Of a stretch of 64,000 nt of DNA, positions 1 to 10,333 are shown piece by piece. Position numbers and translations under genes: made by a program. The stretch comes from Trebonia kvetii (GTDB taxonomy: Bacteria; Actinomycetota; Actinomycetes; Streptosporangiales; Streptosporangiaceae): the NCBI RefSeq assembly GCF_007827045.1, contig NZ_RPFW01000003.1:62001-126000 (forward strand). Reading direction: 5' to 3'. Each line of letters begins with the position of its first letter. The stretch's first letter is position 1. The notes beneath the pieces were generated by a model that had not been told where the DNA came from, did no database searches, and was given only the letters and a program-made list of their open reading frames with translations.

Positions 1-2
1 CG

Positions 3-1700
3 ACCGGGGTGACCTACGCCAGCGCCGCGTTCTACCAGGTCGGCAGCAATATCGTGCCCCAGTTCATGGCCGGGCTGCCGATGCTGCTCTCCCTCGGCTT
101 CTGGGCGGGCGGCGCCCGTCTCGCGGTGTTCATGGGCCCGCTGTTCGGCGCGCTCGCCGTGCTCACCTTCGCCGGCCTCGTTGCCAGGCTGGTCGGCCCC
201 CGCTGGGCGCCGCTTGGCGCGCTCGCAATCGGTATCACGATCCCTGAGCAGTTCGTCAGCCGCGGCACCTTCAGCGAAACACTGGCGCAGATCCTGTTCC
301 TCGGCGCGCTGTCGCTGTGGATCGACGTGCAGCGCACCGATCGCGGCGCGGAAGACGCCGGGCGGTGGCGGAGCAACTGGCGGACCCACTGGCGATCAGC
401 CTCCCACTGGCTCGCGTTTATCACGGGGCTGCTATTCGGCATCACGCTGCTCGTCCGCATCGACGGCCCGAACGACAGCCTGCTCGTCCTCCCGTACGCC
501 GGCCTGCTGATTCTGCGGCGGCAGCGGCAGGTCATCCCGTTGATCGTCGGAATGGTCATCGGCACGGTCTACGGCACCGTGGACGGGGCGTTCCTGACAC
601 TGCCGTACCTGAAGACCAACTCGCAGTCGGTCAAGTACATGGTCGCCGCGGTGGTCGCGGTCGCCCTGGCCACCGGCGCGGCGGTCTGGTGGTACCGGCG
701 GCGCGGCGCGGAGTTCCACTTCACTGCCGGCCCGAGGCTCGTCAAGGCCGCGACGGTGCTGCCGTTCGTGGTGATCGTGGGCTTCATCATCCGGCCCTAC
801 GTGGAGCGCAACTGGCACGCGCTCGAGTACGCGCCGCTCAGCCTGCACTGGGTGTACTGGTACACTGGCGGGCCCGTCATCTTGTTCGCGGTGATCGCCG
901 CCTCCATGGTGAGCAGGCGGTGCGTCAAGGGCGAGGCACCCGTCTGGGTGCTGCCGCTGCTAACGTTCGCGTGGACGATCACTGAGTTCCTGCTGAGGCC
1001 CGCGATCACGCCGCATCAGCCGTGGGCGAGCCGCCGTCTGGTCCCCGCGGTGCTGCCGGGCCTCATCCTGCTCGCCGTGTGGCTCGCCGCCTGGCTCGCG
1101 CGCCGCGCTACGGTCGTGCGCCTGGTGAACGTGCCGAAACGCTGGGAAAAGATGCCGCGCGGGTTCGTCATCGCCTGCTGCGCCCTTGCCATCTTCCTGC
1201 CGGCGATGATGGGGAACTTCGGCCTCGGCCTGAAGACGGGCGGACCGTTCGGAGTCATGCCGTACTCCGACGGACTCGCCTTCCAGCGGACGTACGTCGG
1301 CGAGATCGCGATGATCAACAGGATCTGCAAGGCCATTCCGGCGAACTCGTCTGTTCTCATCGCCGATTACACGATGAACCAGCAGTTCGCCGAGTCCATC
1401 AGGGGACAGTGCGGCATCCCCGTGGCCGGAGTGCAGACCGTGGTGCCCAACGCGAATACGGCCCCGGGAAACAACATCGCGGCCGCCACTGTTCTCGCGG
1501 ATGTCCGTGCCATCCAGAAGGCCGGCCGTCACCCGGTCGTTCTCGCGCCGACAAGTGCCCAGCTAACCCCCCTTGGTAACGGCACGGTGAGTTACATCTT
1601 CAGCGCGAACACGAGCATCGACGGACACATTATCTTCGGTACGCCCCGGAACCCTGTTAACCAGGTTTTCGCGGCCTATAGTTGGGAGCCGGCCAAGTGA
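3..1700 (+). CDS. Polytopic membrane glycosyltransferase-like protein, 5'-truncated
   Basis: The reading frame is open from the left edge, so the N-terminus is missing; a GTG at 9 is in frame but codons before it are also open. About 560 residues are visible, with roughly ten hydrophobic segments in the first 400 residues and a hydrophilic C-terminal domain of about 160 residues. This layout (membrane core plus extracytoplasmic tail) is typical of actinobacterial GT-C-type glycosyltransferases using lipid-linked sugars, but I recognise no decisive catalytic motif. It overlaps the next gene (GT2) by 4 bp at GTGA, so the two are probably co-transcribed and translationally coupled. The role in building a surface glycan is inferred from neighbours. 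Confidence 0.7.
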   Translation, partial: TGVTYASAAFYQVGSNIVPQFMAGLPMLLSLGFWAGGARLAVFMGPLFGALAVLTFAGLVARLVGPRWAPLGALAIGITIPEQFVSRGTFSETLAQILFLGALSLWIDVQRTDRGAEDAGRWRSNWRTHWRSASHWLAFITGLLFGITLLVRIDGPNDSLLVLPYAGLLILRRQRQVIPLIVGMVIGTVYGTVDGAFLTLPYLKTNSQSVKYMVAAVVAVALATGAAVWWYRRRGAEFHFTAGPRLVKAATVLPFVVIVGFIIRPYVERNWHALEYAPLSLHWVYWYTGGPVILFAVIAASMVSRRCVKGEAPVWVLPLLTFAWTITEFLLRPAITPHQPWASRRLVPAVLPGLILLAVWLAAWLARRATVVRLVNVPKRWEKMPRGFVIACCALAIFLPAMMGNFGLGLKTGGPFGVMPYSDGLAFQRTYVGEIAMINRICKAIPANSSVLIADYTMNQQFAESIRGQCGIPVAGVQTVVPNANTAPGNNIAAATVLADVRAIQKAGRHPVVLAPTSAQLTPLGNGTVSYIFSANTSIDGHIIFGTPRNPVNQVFAAYSWEPAK

Positions 1701-2641
1701 TTGCCGAATTCGAGGAAACCGCGCGCGAAGCAGAAGCAGAAGCAGAAGCAGAAGCCGCGCCCTACGTGACGATCGTCCTGCCTTGCTACAACGAGGAAGG
1801 GCACGTGATCGCCGAGATTGAGCGGATCTCGGCGGCGATGGACGCCAGCGGCTACTCCTATGAGCTGATGTGCGTGAACGACGCCTCCACCGACGACACG
1901 CTGGCCAAGCTGTATGAGGCCGCGCCGCGTTTCCCGAAGATGGAAATCGTCAACTTCCACCGCAACAGCGGGTCAGGCACCGTCCGCCGGATCGGCACCC
2001 AGCGCGCCCGTGGCGAGATCGTCGTGTGGACCGACGCCGACATGACGTACCCGAACGAGCGGATCCCCGAGCTGGTCCAGATCCTGGAGAAGGACCCGAC
2101 GGTCGATCATGTCGTCGGCGCGCGGACCAGCGAGCAGGGCACCTACAAGCTGCTCCGGGTGCCGGCTAAGTGGTTCATCCGCAAGTTCGCCGAGCAGCTG
2201 ACCGGGGCGAAGATCCCTGACCTGAACTCGGGCCTGCGGGCGTTCCGGCGCGAGGTTTCGCTGCCCTACCTTCGGTTGCTGCCCGCGGGGTTCTCCTGTG
2301 TCACCACGATCACCGTGTCGTTCCTCTCGAACAACCACGACATCTACTTCCTGCCGATCGACTACTCCAAGCGGGCAGGCAAGTCGAAGTTCAAGTTCGG
2401 CAAGGACTCCTACCGGTACATCCTCCAGGTGCTCCGGATGACGATGTACTTCAACCCGCTCAAGGTGCTCATGCCGCTGGCGCTGACCCTCTTGGGCATT
2501 GGCATCGTGAAGGCCATCTACGACGTGTCCGCAAACCATTTCAAGATCGCCACGGACACAGTGCTGGTCTTCGTCACCGGTCTTCTTATCGCGTCCCTGG
2601 CGCTGCTCGCCGACCTGATAGTCAGATCCAGGGACAGCTAG
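1697..2641 (+). CDS. Family 2 glycosyltransferase, dolichyl/polyprenyl-phosphate sugar type
   Basis: A 314-residue GT2 protein: an N-terminal acidic (Glu-Ala)5 stretch, a GT-A fold opening with IVLPCYNEEG, a VNDASTDDT motif, the metal-binding TDADMTYP motif, and a C-terminal pair of hydrophobic helices. This is the DPM1/ArnC-like layout for making polyprenyl-phosphate-linked sugar donors at the membrane. I chose the GTG at 1697, which overlaps the preceding stop (GTGA) and has GGGAG eight bases upstream; a TTG at 1682 is in frame but has no site. It would supply lipid-linked sugar to the preceding GT-C-like protein. Its stop shares the CTAG at 2638-2641 with the convergent GT4 gene. Confidence 0.85.
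   Translation: MIAEFEETAREAEAEAEAEAAPYVTIVLPCYNEEGHVIAEIERISAAMDASGYSYELMCVNDASTDDTLAKLYEAAPRFPKMEIVNFHRNSGSGTVRRIGTQRARGEIVVWTDADMTYPNERIPELVQILEKDPTVDHVVGARTSEQGTYKLLRVPAKWFIRKFAEQLTGAKIPDLNSGLRAFRREVSLPYLRLLPAGFSCVTTITVSFLSNNHDIYFLPIDYSKRAGKSKFKFGKDSYRYILQVLRMTMYFNPLKVLMPLALTLLGIGIVKAIYDVSANHFKIATDTVLVFVTGLLIASLALLADLIVRSRDS
1727..1756. repeat. Hexanucleotide tandem repeat (GAAGCA)4 plus GAAGCC
   Basis: Four perfect GAAGCA units and one GAAGCC unit lie near the 5' end of the GT2 gene and encode five Glu-Ala dipeptides. The unit is a multiple of three, so copy-number change would alter the length of the acidic tail without shifting the frame. Confidence 0.9.
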
Positions 2642-3765
2642 GCTCCGGCGTGCGGCGGAAGCAGCCGGTCCGTCAGCGGCCCGACGACCTGCTCCGGTGT
2701 GAACCGCTCGGCGGCGAGCTGATGTGCCGCGTGGCGCAGCTTCAGCAGCGCCTCGCGGTCCTCGGCCAGCCGGAGCAGCGCGTCGGCCAGCGCCGCCGGG
2801 TCGCCCGGCGGGACGAGCACGGCGGCTTCTCCGAGGACCCGGCGCTGCGGCGCGGTGTCGGACGTGACGACCGCGCATCCGGCGGCAGCGCCCTGGAACA
2901 CCTTGTTGGGCACCACCCGCAGCGCCTTATCTCCGGTGCCGAAGATGCCGAGGCAGACGTCGTGCGCGGCGACGAGCGCGGGCAGCTCGGCGGCGGGCAC
3001 CCAGTCGAGCCAGCGCACGGACTGGCTGGCAGCGGCAAGCCGCTTGGTCTCCGCCTCGTCCTGGCCGCGGCCGATCATGGTCACCTCGACCGGCGCGCCC
3101 GCGATGCGGCCGAGGGCCTCGCCGATGACCGGAGTGCCCTGCAGCGGCGTGTACAGCCCGTAGAAGACGACCTTGACCGGTGCCGCGGGGTCGGCGGCGG
3201 GCCCGACGGCGGTCTCGTCCCGTGCGGCCGTGAACCACGGCGCGGGCGCGCCGACGTGCACAACAACCGCCTTCGCCCGGTATTTGTCCGGGACGGTCTC
3301 CAGGTGCTCCTCGGTGTCCACCACCACGATGTCGGCGGCCCGCAGGGCGGCCGAGTCGATCAGCGTCAGCAGCCTCGTCTTGAGCCCGCCGCCGGCGATC
3401 CTGCGGTCCTTGGCGGTACCCGCCGCGCTGATCAGGTGGTCGAGCACGATCGGCACCTTGCCGCGGCGGTACAGCAGCCGCGCCAGATGCACGTCGAAGT
3501 GGCCGAGGTAACCGACCACGACCGCATCGGGCCGCCCCAGCTTGCGGGCCTTCACCGCCAGTCCGAGCCAGCGGTTGCCGAGCCGCACGGCGAGGCCGGC
3601 CGCCTTCCACGGCTTGGCAAGCATGTCAACACGGTCCGCGGTGGACAGTCCGAGCGGTATGTTGCATTCGGCCACGTCGAATCCCCGAGCGGCCAGACCC
3701 TCGGCAATGGTCGCGATGCGCGGGTGCATCGCGGTGTCGTAAGTGCCAAAGATTACGGTGCGCAT
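2638..3765 (-). CDS. Family 4 glycosyltransferase
   Basis: A 375-residue GT-B fold protein. The N-terminal half has a Rossmann-like start (TVIFGTYDTAMHPRI) and no signal peptide. The C-terminal half carries the donor-binding region with VPNKVFQGAAAGCAVVTSD followed by VLVPPGDPAALADAL, which is characteristic of GT4 enzymes that use nucleotide-sugars. It is cytoplasmic and probably adds a sugar to a lipid-linked acceptor. The ATG at 3765 opens divergently from the flippase-like gene at 3798, and a TAGGGT hexamer lies nine bases upstream on the coding strand. The stop codon overlaps that of the convergent GT2 gene within one CTAG. Confidence 0.85.
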   Translation of the reverse strand: MRTVIFGTYDTAMHPRIATIAEGLAARGFDVAECNIPLGLSTADRVDMLAKPWKAAGLAVRLGNRWLGLAVKARKLGRPDAVVVGYLGHFDVHLARLLYRRGKVPIVLDHLISAAGTAKDRRIAGGGLKTRLLTLIDSAALRAADIVVVDTEEHLETVPDKYRAKAVVVHVGAPAPWFTAARDETAVGPAADPAAPVKVVFYGLYTPLQGTPVIGEALGRIAGAPVEVTMIGRGQDEAETKRLAAASQSVRWLDWVPAAELPALVAAHDVCLGIFGTGDKALRVVPNKVFQGAAAGCAVVTSDTAPQRRVLGEAAVLVPPGDPAALADALLRLAEDREALLKLRHAAHQLAAERFTPEQVVGPLTDRLLPPHAGA

Positions 3766-3797
3766 GATGTCCGTACCCTACCGGCAAGGATGATGGC

Positions 3798-4808
3798 TTG
3801 AAGGCGCAAGACCTCCTTAAGCGCGCACTGGGCAGCCGGCTGCTCAAGTGGGGCGTCGTCGTCGCCGCGGTCGTCGTCGGGGCCTATGAGATCCACAAGG
3901 AATGGGGCCAGGTCCACCACGCGCTCGGCACGATCGGCCTCGTCACCTGCCTGTGGGCGCTCCTTGCGCTGCTCGGGATGCAGTTCGCGACCCTGCGCGT
4001 GTGGCAGACCCTGCTCGCCGGGCTCGGCTCGCCGCTGCCCCTGCCGGCGGCCGGCCGGATCCTGTTCATCGGGCAGCTCGGCAAGTACATCCCCGGGTCG
4101 GTGTGGCCGATCCTCGCACAGATGGAACTCGGCGCGCGGGCCAAGGTGCCGCGTGCCAGGTCGGCGAGCGCCTCGGTGCTCGCGATGCTGCTTTCGCTGG
4201 TGACCGGCCTGATCGTCGCCATGGTGACGCTGCCGTTCGCGCAGAGCGACATGCAGTACCTGTGGGTGTTCCTGATCCTGCCCGTGGTCCTCGTCTGCCT
4301 GCACCCCCGGGTGCTCAACCCGCTGCTCGGCAAGCTGTTCAAGCTGGCTAAGCGCCCAGGACTCGACCAGCCGCTGACCGGGCGGGTGCTCGCCCGCGCT
4401 CTCGCCTGGGCGTTTGTCGCATGGCTGTTCAACGGCCTGCAGATCTTCCTGATGGCGGAGAAGTTCGGCGCGCCGGTTGGCAAGACGTTCCTGGTCGCCC
4501 TGGGCGGGTACGCGTTCGCCTGGTGCGTCGGCTTCGTGATCGTGATCGCCCCGGCCGGTGCGGGCGTCCGTGAGGTGCTGCTCATCGTCTTCCTGACGCC
4601 GGTCATCGGCAAGGGCCCCGCCATCGCCGTGGCGGCGTGCTCCCGGGCGGTCAACACCATCAGCGACCTGCTGGTCGCAGGCGCGGCCGCCGCGACCCGC
4701 CGTCGCGGGCTCACCAACACCGCGGGCACGGACGAGGGAAAAGGCCAGCCGCCGATCCCGACTGAGTCCGTCACGCCGGTAACGTCCGCCCCGGACGCCG
4801 CCAGCTAG
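3798..4808 (+). CDS. Flippase-like / lysylphosphatidylglycerol synthase TM-region family membrane protein
   Basis: A 336-residue integral membrane protein with about eight hydrophobic segments. It contains the features of the UPF0104/LPG-synthase TM-like family: a conserved GQLGKYIPGSVWP loop near residue 90 and a PAGAGVREV motif near residue 255. Members without an attached synthetase domain are often found with glycosyltransferases and are thought to help move or polymerise lipid-linked intermediates. I chose the TTG at 3798 because AAGGA lies seven bases upstream and the nearby ATGs are out of frame. The C-terminus is a short hydrophilic tail. The substrate is unknown. Confidence 0.75.
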   Translation: MKAQDLLKRALGSRLLKWGVVVAAVVVGAYEIHKEWGQVHHALGTIGLVTCLWALLALLGMQFATLRVWQTLLAGLGSPLPLPAAGRILFIGQLGKYIPGSVWPILAQMELGARAKVPRARSASASVLAMLLSLVTGLIVAMVTLPFAQSDMQYLWVFLILPVVLVCLHPRVLNPLLGKLFKLAKRPGLDQPLTGRVLARALAWAFVAWLFNGLQIFLMAEKFGAPVGKTFLVALGGYAFAWCVGFVIVIAPAGAGVREVLLIVFLTPVIGKGPAIAVAACSRAVNTISDLLVAGAAAATRRRGLTNTAGTDEGKGQPPIPTESVTPVTSAPDAAS

Positions 4809-4846
4809 CGGAACCGCGCTTAGCCGGGGGAACCCGGATTGGCTGC

Positions 4847-5737
4847 CTAGGAGGCTTCGGCGAGGATCGCGGTGAAGGCGCGGTGCAGCGCGTCCTGCCA
4901 GTCGCCGATCGGCTCGATGCCCGCCTTGTGCCAGGCGTCGTGGCCAAGGACGGAGTACGCGGGCCGCTGGGCCGGCGTCGGGTAATCGGCCGTGGCGATG
5001 GGGCGGGGTGTAAGCCGCTGCCGTTCGGGATCATGGGTTTGATCTTCGTTGTAGAGACGGAAGATCTCCTCGGCGAAGCCGAACCAGGTCGTCTGGCCGG
5101 AACTCGTGGCGTGGTACACGCCGGCCGGGGCGGACGCGTCGATAAGCGCGCAGATCTGCGTCGCGACGTCCGCGGTCCACGTGGGCTGGCCGTGCTGGTC
5201 GGCGACGACGCCAGGCGCGGTGCCGTTCCTCGCCAGCCGGAGCATCGTCTTGACGAAGTTCTTGCCGTGCGCGCCGTACAGCCAGGCGGTGCGGACGAGG
5301 TAGCTGCCGTCGGGGAGGGCGGCGCGGACCGCGAGCTCGCCGGCCAGCTTGGTGCGGCCGTAGGCGCCCGCGGGCGCGGTCGGCGCGTCCTCGGCGTACG
5401 GCGCGGACGCGTGGCCGTCGAAGACGTAGTCGGTGGACGGGTGGACGAGCAGCACGCCCGCCTCAGCGCAGGCGCCGGCGAGGTTGGCGGCGCCATTGCC
5501 GTTGATGGCAAGCGCCTCGTCCTCGTACTCTTCCGCGGCGTCCACCGCGGTCCACGCGGCGCAGTTCACGACGACGTCCGGCTTGGCGGACGCGATCGCG
5601 GCGGTGACGGCCGGGCCGTCGGTGAGGTCGAGATCCGCCCGGGTGAGGGCGGTGCACTCCTCGCCTCTGGCGGCAAGCAGCGCCGTCATGTCGCGGCCGA
5701 GCATTCCCGCCGCGCCGGTGACGAACCAGCGGGTCAC
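4847..5737 (-). CDS. rmlD: dTDP-4-dehydrorhamnose reductase
   Basis: A 296-residue extended SDR that reduces dTDP-4-dehydro-L-rhamnose to dTDP-L-rhamnose with NAD(P)H. Visible motifs are the nucleotide-binding GAAGMLG near residue 7, NCAAWTAVD, the STDYVFDG segment and the catalytic YGRTK (YxxxK). The frame stays open far upstream, but the GTG at 5737 is the true start: it lies two bases after the rmlB stop, has GGAG five bases upstream, and gives the usual N-terminus. Last gene of an rmlA-rmlB-rmlD operon. The rhamnose is presumably used by the neighbouring glycosyltransferases. Confidence 0.93.
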   Translation of the reverse strand: MTRWFVTGAAGMLGRDMTALLAARGEECTALTRADLDLTDGPAVTAAIASAKPDVVVNCAAWTAVDAAEEYEDEALAINGNGAANLAGACAEAGVLLVHPSTDYVFDGHASAPYAEDAPTAPAGAYGRTKLAGELAVRAALPDGSYLVRTAWLYGAHGKNFVKTMLRLARNGTAPGVVADQHGQPTWTADVATQICALIDASAPAGVYHATSSGQTTWFGFAEEIFRLYNEDQTHDPERQRLTPRPIATADYPTPAQRPAYSVLGHDAWHKAGIEPIGDWQDALHRAFTAILAEAS

Positions 5738-5739
5738 GA

Positions 5740-6759
5740 CTACTCCGCAGCCGGCTCGGCTGACGCGGGCGTTGTCCGGGCGGGAGGAGCCGGGCGGTGC
5801 AGCGGCTCCCACCACTCGCGGCTGGCGGCGTACCACTCGATCGTGGCCTTGAGGCCGTCGGAGAACGCCGTCTGCGGCGCGTAGCCCATCGAGCGGAGCA
5901 GCGAGTCGTCCAGGCAGTACCGGCGGTCGTGGGCCTTGCGGTCCGCCACGCGCACCACGTCGTCCCAGGACGCACCGCACTTGTCGAGGATGGCCTCGGT
6001 CAGCTCGCGGTTGTTCAGCTCGACGTCGCCGTTGATGTTGTAGACCTGGCCGGCCTCGCCCCTTTCCAGCACGAGCTGGATGCCGCGGCAATGGTCGTCC
6101 ACGTGGATCCAGCCGCGGACGTTGAGGCCGTCGCCGTACAGCGGCACCGGCTTGCCGTCGAGCAGGTTGGTGGTGAACAGCGGGATGACCTTTTCCGGGT
6201 ACTGGTACGGACCGTAGTTGTTGCAGCACCGGGTCACCGAGACGTTGACCCCGTGGGTGCGGGCGAAGGCGATGGCGATCAGGTCGCCGCCCGCCTTGGC
6301 CGCGGAGTAGGGGGAGTTCGGGTCGAGCGGAGACTTCTCGGTCCAGGCGCCCTCGGCGATCGTCCCGTAGACCTCGTCGGTGGAGACGTGCACGATGCGG
6401 GGGATGCCCACGCTGCGGCACGCGTCGAGCAGTACCTGAACGCCGAGCACGTTGGAGTTCATGAACTCGCTCGCCCCCGCAATCGACCGGTCCACGTGCG
6501 ACTCGGCGGCGAAGTTGATCACCGCGTCGTGGCCGGGCAGCACCTCGGCGAGCTTCGCCGGGTCGCAGATGTCGCCTTGCACGAACGTGTAGCGCGGGCT
6601 GTCCTGCACCGGGGCCAGGTTCGCGAGGTTGCCGGCGTAGGTGAGCTTGTCGTAGACCGTCACCGCGGCGTCCTCGTACCCGGGGTAGCCGCCGGAGAGC
6701 AGCGTGCGGACGTAGTGCGAGCCGATGAAGCCCGCGCCGCCTGTCACCAGAATCCTCAT
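5740..6759 (-). CDS. rmlB: dTDP-glucose 4,6-dehydratase
   Basis: A 339-residue extended SDR converting dTDP-glucose to dTDP-4-dehydro-6-deoxyglucose. The N-terminus MRILVTGGAGFIGSHYVR carries GxxGxxG; further on are the active-site STDEVYG, YSAAKAGGD (YxxxK) and RCCNNYGPYQ motifs typical of RmlB. Length is normal for the family, with a slightly long Pro/Ala-rich tail. The ATG overlaps the rmlA stop by 4 bp (ATGA), so translation is probably coupled to rmlA. This is the second step of the dTDP-rhamnose pathway; the third-step epimerase gene rmlC is not in this window. Confidence 0.95.
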   Translation of the reverse strand: MRILVTGGAGFIGSHYVRTLLSGGYPGYEDAAVTVYDKLTYAGNLANLAPVQDSPRYTFVQGDICDPAKLAEVLPGHDAVINFAAESHVDRSIAGASEFMNSNVLGVQVLLDACRSVGIPRIVHVSTDEVYGTIAEGAWTEKSPLDPNSPYSAAKAGGDLIAIAFARTHGVNVSVTRCCNNYGPYQYPEKVIPLFTTNLLDGKPVPLYGDGLNVRGWIHVDDHCRGIQLVLERGEAGQVYNINGDVELNNRELTEAILDKCGASWDDVVRVADRKAHDRRYCLDDSLLRSMGYAPQTAFSDGLKATIEWYAASREWWEPLHRPAPPARTTPASAEPAAE

Positions 6760-7826
6760 GAGCTGATCTGCACCTTACTGTGGTCGCCGAGCACGAGCCG
6801 GTGCGCCCGCGGTACCCGGGGCGCGGGGGTCACTTCCGCGTCGTGGCCGATGATCGAGGCCTCGATCCTGCGGGTGCCGCGGATGGAGACGCGGGACATG
6901 AGGATCGAGTACTCGATCTCGCTGTCGTCGACGCAGCAGTCCTCGTCGATGGCGGTGAACGGGCCGATGTAGGAGCCGGTGATCGAGCTGCCGGCGCCGA
7001 TGATCGCCGGGCCGACGATGCGCGAGCCCGCTACCGTCGCGCCTTCCTCAACGACGACCCGGCCGATGATCTCGGAGTCGTCGCTTACCGTGCCATCCAG
7101 CCGTTGTTCCATGCCCTCGAGCACCAGCCGGTTGACCTCGAGCATGTCGGCGACGTTGCCCGTGTCCTTCCAGTACCCGGTGATCGTCGTCGAGTTGACC
7201 GTGCGGTCGTTGTCGAGCAGCCACTGGATCGCCTCGGTGATCTCGAGCTCGCCCCGCCAGGACGGCTTGAGGCTGGCGACCGCCTCGTGGATGGCCGGCG
7301 TAAACAGGTAGACGCCGACCAGCGCCAGGTCGCTCTTGGGCTCCTTCGGCTTCTCCTCGAGGCTCCTGACCGCGCCGGAGTCCGGGTCGAGCTCGGCGAC
7401 GCCGAACGACCGCGGGTCGCTCACCCGGGTCAGCATGATCTGGGCGTCCGGCCGGGAGCCGGTGAACTCGTCCACGATGGCGTCGATGCCGCCCACGATG
7501 AAGTTGTCACCCAGGTACATCACAAAGTCGTCGTCGCCGAGGAACTCCCTGGCGATCAGGACCGTGTGCGCGAGACCGAGCGGCGCGAGCTGCCTGATGT
7601 AGGTGGCCTTGATGCCGAACTTCGAACCGTCCCCGACTGCCGCCTCGATCGCGGGGGCCGTGTCGCCGACGATGATGCCGACATCGGTGATGCCGGCCGC
7701 GGCGATCGCCTCGAGCCCGTAGAACAGCACGGGCTTGTTCGCCACCGGGACCAGCTGCTTCGCTGAAGTGTGGGTGATCGGGCGCAGGCGCGTGCCGGAG
7801 CCACCGGATAGGACGAGAGCTTTCAT
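6756..7826 (-). CDS. rmlA: Glucose-1-phosphate thymidylyltransferase, long form
   Basis: A 356-residue nucleotidyltransferase making dTDP-glucose. The N-terminus MKALVLSGGSGTRLRPIT is the nucleotide-binding signature, followed by YLGDNFIVGG and an EKPKEPKS segment. The last 120 residues are hexapeptide-like (VVVEEGATVAGSRIVGPAIIGAG), a left-handed beta-helix, which marks the long RmlA/StrD-like form found in actinobacteria and archaea rather than the short enterobacterial enzyme. I set the start at the ATG 7826 from that conserved N-terminus; an upstream GTG at 7871 would add 15 unconserved residues. First gene of rmlABD, divergent from groEL. Confidence 0.92.
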   Translation of the reverse strand: MKALVLSGGSGTRLRPITHTSAKQLVPVANKPVLFYGLEAIAAAGITDVGIIVGDTAPAIEAAVGDGSKFGIKATYIRQLAPLGLAHTVLIAREFLGDDDFVMYLGDNFIVGGIDAIVDEFTGSRPDAQIMLTRVSDPRSFGVAELDPDSGAVRSLEEKPKEPKSDLALVGVYLFTPAIHEAVASLKPSWRGELEITEAIQWLLDNDRTVNSTTITGYWKDTGNVADMLEVNRLVLEGMEQRLDGTVSDDSEIIGRVVVEEGATVAGSRIVGPAIIGAGSSITGSYIGPFTAIDEDCCVDDSEIEYSILMSRVSIRGTRRIEASIIGHDAEVTPAPRVPRAHRLVLGDHSKVQISS

Positions 7827-7930
7827 GGCGGAAAAGTAGCAAACCCTCTCGAAGGGGAACGGGTGGTTCACCGACCTGTTCTGTGCCTGTTCACTGTACG
7901 CGTTCGGCAGAGGCGGCCCATGCCGTATAG

Positions 7931-9769
<1,839 letters not shown>

Positions 9770-9795
9770 GTCCATCGCCGCTTAGCAAGACGCCT

Positions 9796-9828
9796 AACGG
9801 CCCGGACCGGCAACGGCCCGGGCCGTTT
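9796..9828 (+). terminator. Intrinsic terminator after groEL
   Basis: A perfect 10-bp stem (AACGGCCCGG at 9796-9805 with CCGGGCCGTT at 9818-9827) with a 12-base loop follows the groEL stop by 26 bases and ends in a short TTT. Confidence 0.75.
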
Positions 9829-9846
9829 CGCGTCCACGGGCTCTGT

Positions 9847-9852
9847 TAGCGT
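9847..9852 (+). promoter_or_regulatory. -10 element of a leaderless promoter
   Basis: TAGCGT lies exactly six bases before the ATG at 9859 and there is no Shine-Dalgarno sequence. In actinobacteria TANNNT six or seven bases upstream of a start codon is the signature of a leaderless transcript. Confidence 0.55.
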
Positions 9853-9858
9853 GCCGGC

Positions 9859-10254
9859 ATGGGAATCAAGCTCTCCGAGTCCGCGATCCGGCTCATCGAC
9901 GGCCGTAACTACGCGGTACTCGCCACCGTCAACGCCGACGGCAGCCCGCAGACCTCGGTCATGTGGATCGGCAGGGACGGCGACGATATCTTGTTCTCCA
10001 CGGTGGAGGGCCGGCTGAAGCACCGGAACATGGTGCGCGACCCCCGGGTGAGCGTCACCGTGATCGAGTCCGCCGACCCGGAGAACTACGTGGAGCTGCG
10101 CGGCCGCGCGTCGATGACGCCGGACGTCGGCCGCGCCTTCGACACCGGCCTGTCCTGGAAGTACGACGGCAAGGACCCGGGCGAGGACAAGCCCGGAGCG
10201 GTCCGCGTCATCGTCCGCGTCGAGGTGCTCAAGGCCGCCGGCTACGCCGCCTAG
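9859..10254 (+). CDS. Pyridoxamine-5'-phosphate-oxidase-like / F420-dependent split-barrel protein
   Basis: A 131-residue protein with the FMN/F420-binding split-barrel fold: NYAVLATVNADGSPQTSVMWIGRDGDDILFST is the typical opening, followed by RNMVRDPRVSVTVI and a closing strand VIVRVEVLKA. Its size and sequence fit the actinobacterial PPOX-class F420-dependent enzymes of unknown substrate rather than true PdxH, which is encoded separately at 15915-16517. It is probably transcribed alone and leaderless, directly after the groEL terminator. Confidence 0.85.
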   Translation: MGIKLSESAIRLIDGRNYAVLATVNADGSPQTSVMWIGRDGDDILFSTVEGRLKHRNMVRDPRVSVTVIESADPENYVELRGRASMTPDVGRAFDTGLSWKYDGKDPGEDKPGAVRVIVRVEVLKAAGYAA

Positions 10255-10333
10255 TGCTGCCAGGTCTCAGTATTCGCACGATGTGACAAATGCCGTCATT
10301 ACTCCCCGGGATGCGCCCCTAGCATGTCCGGTC

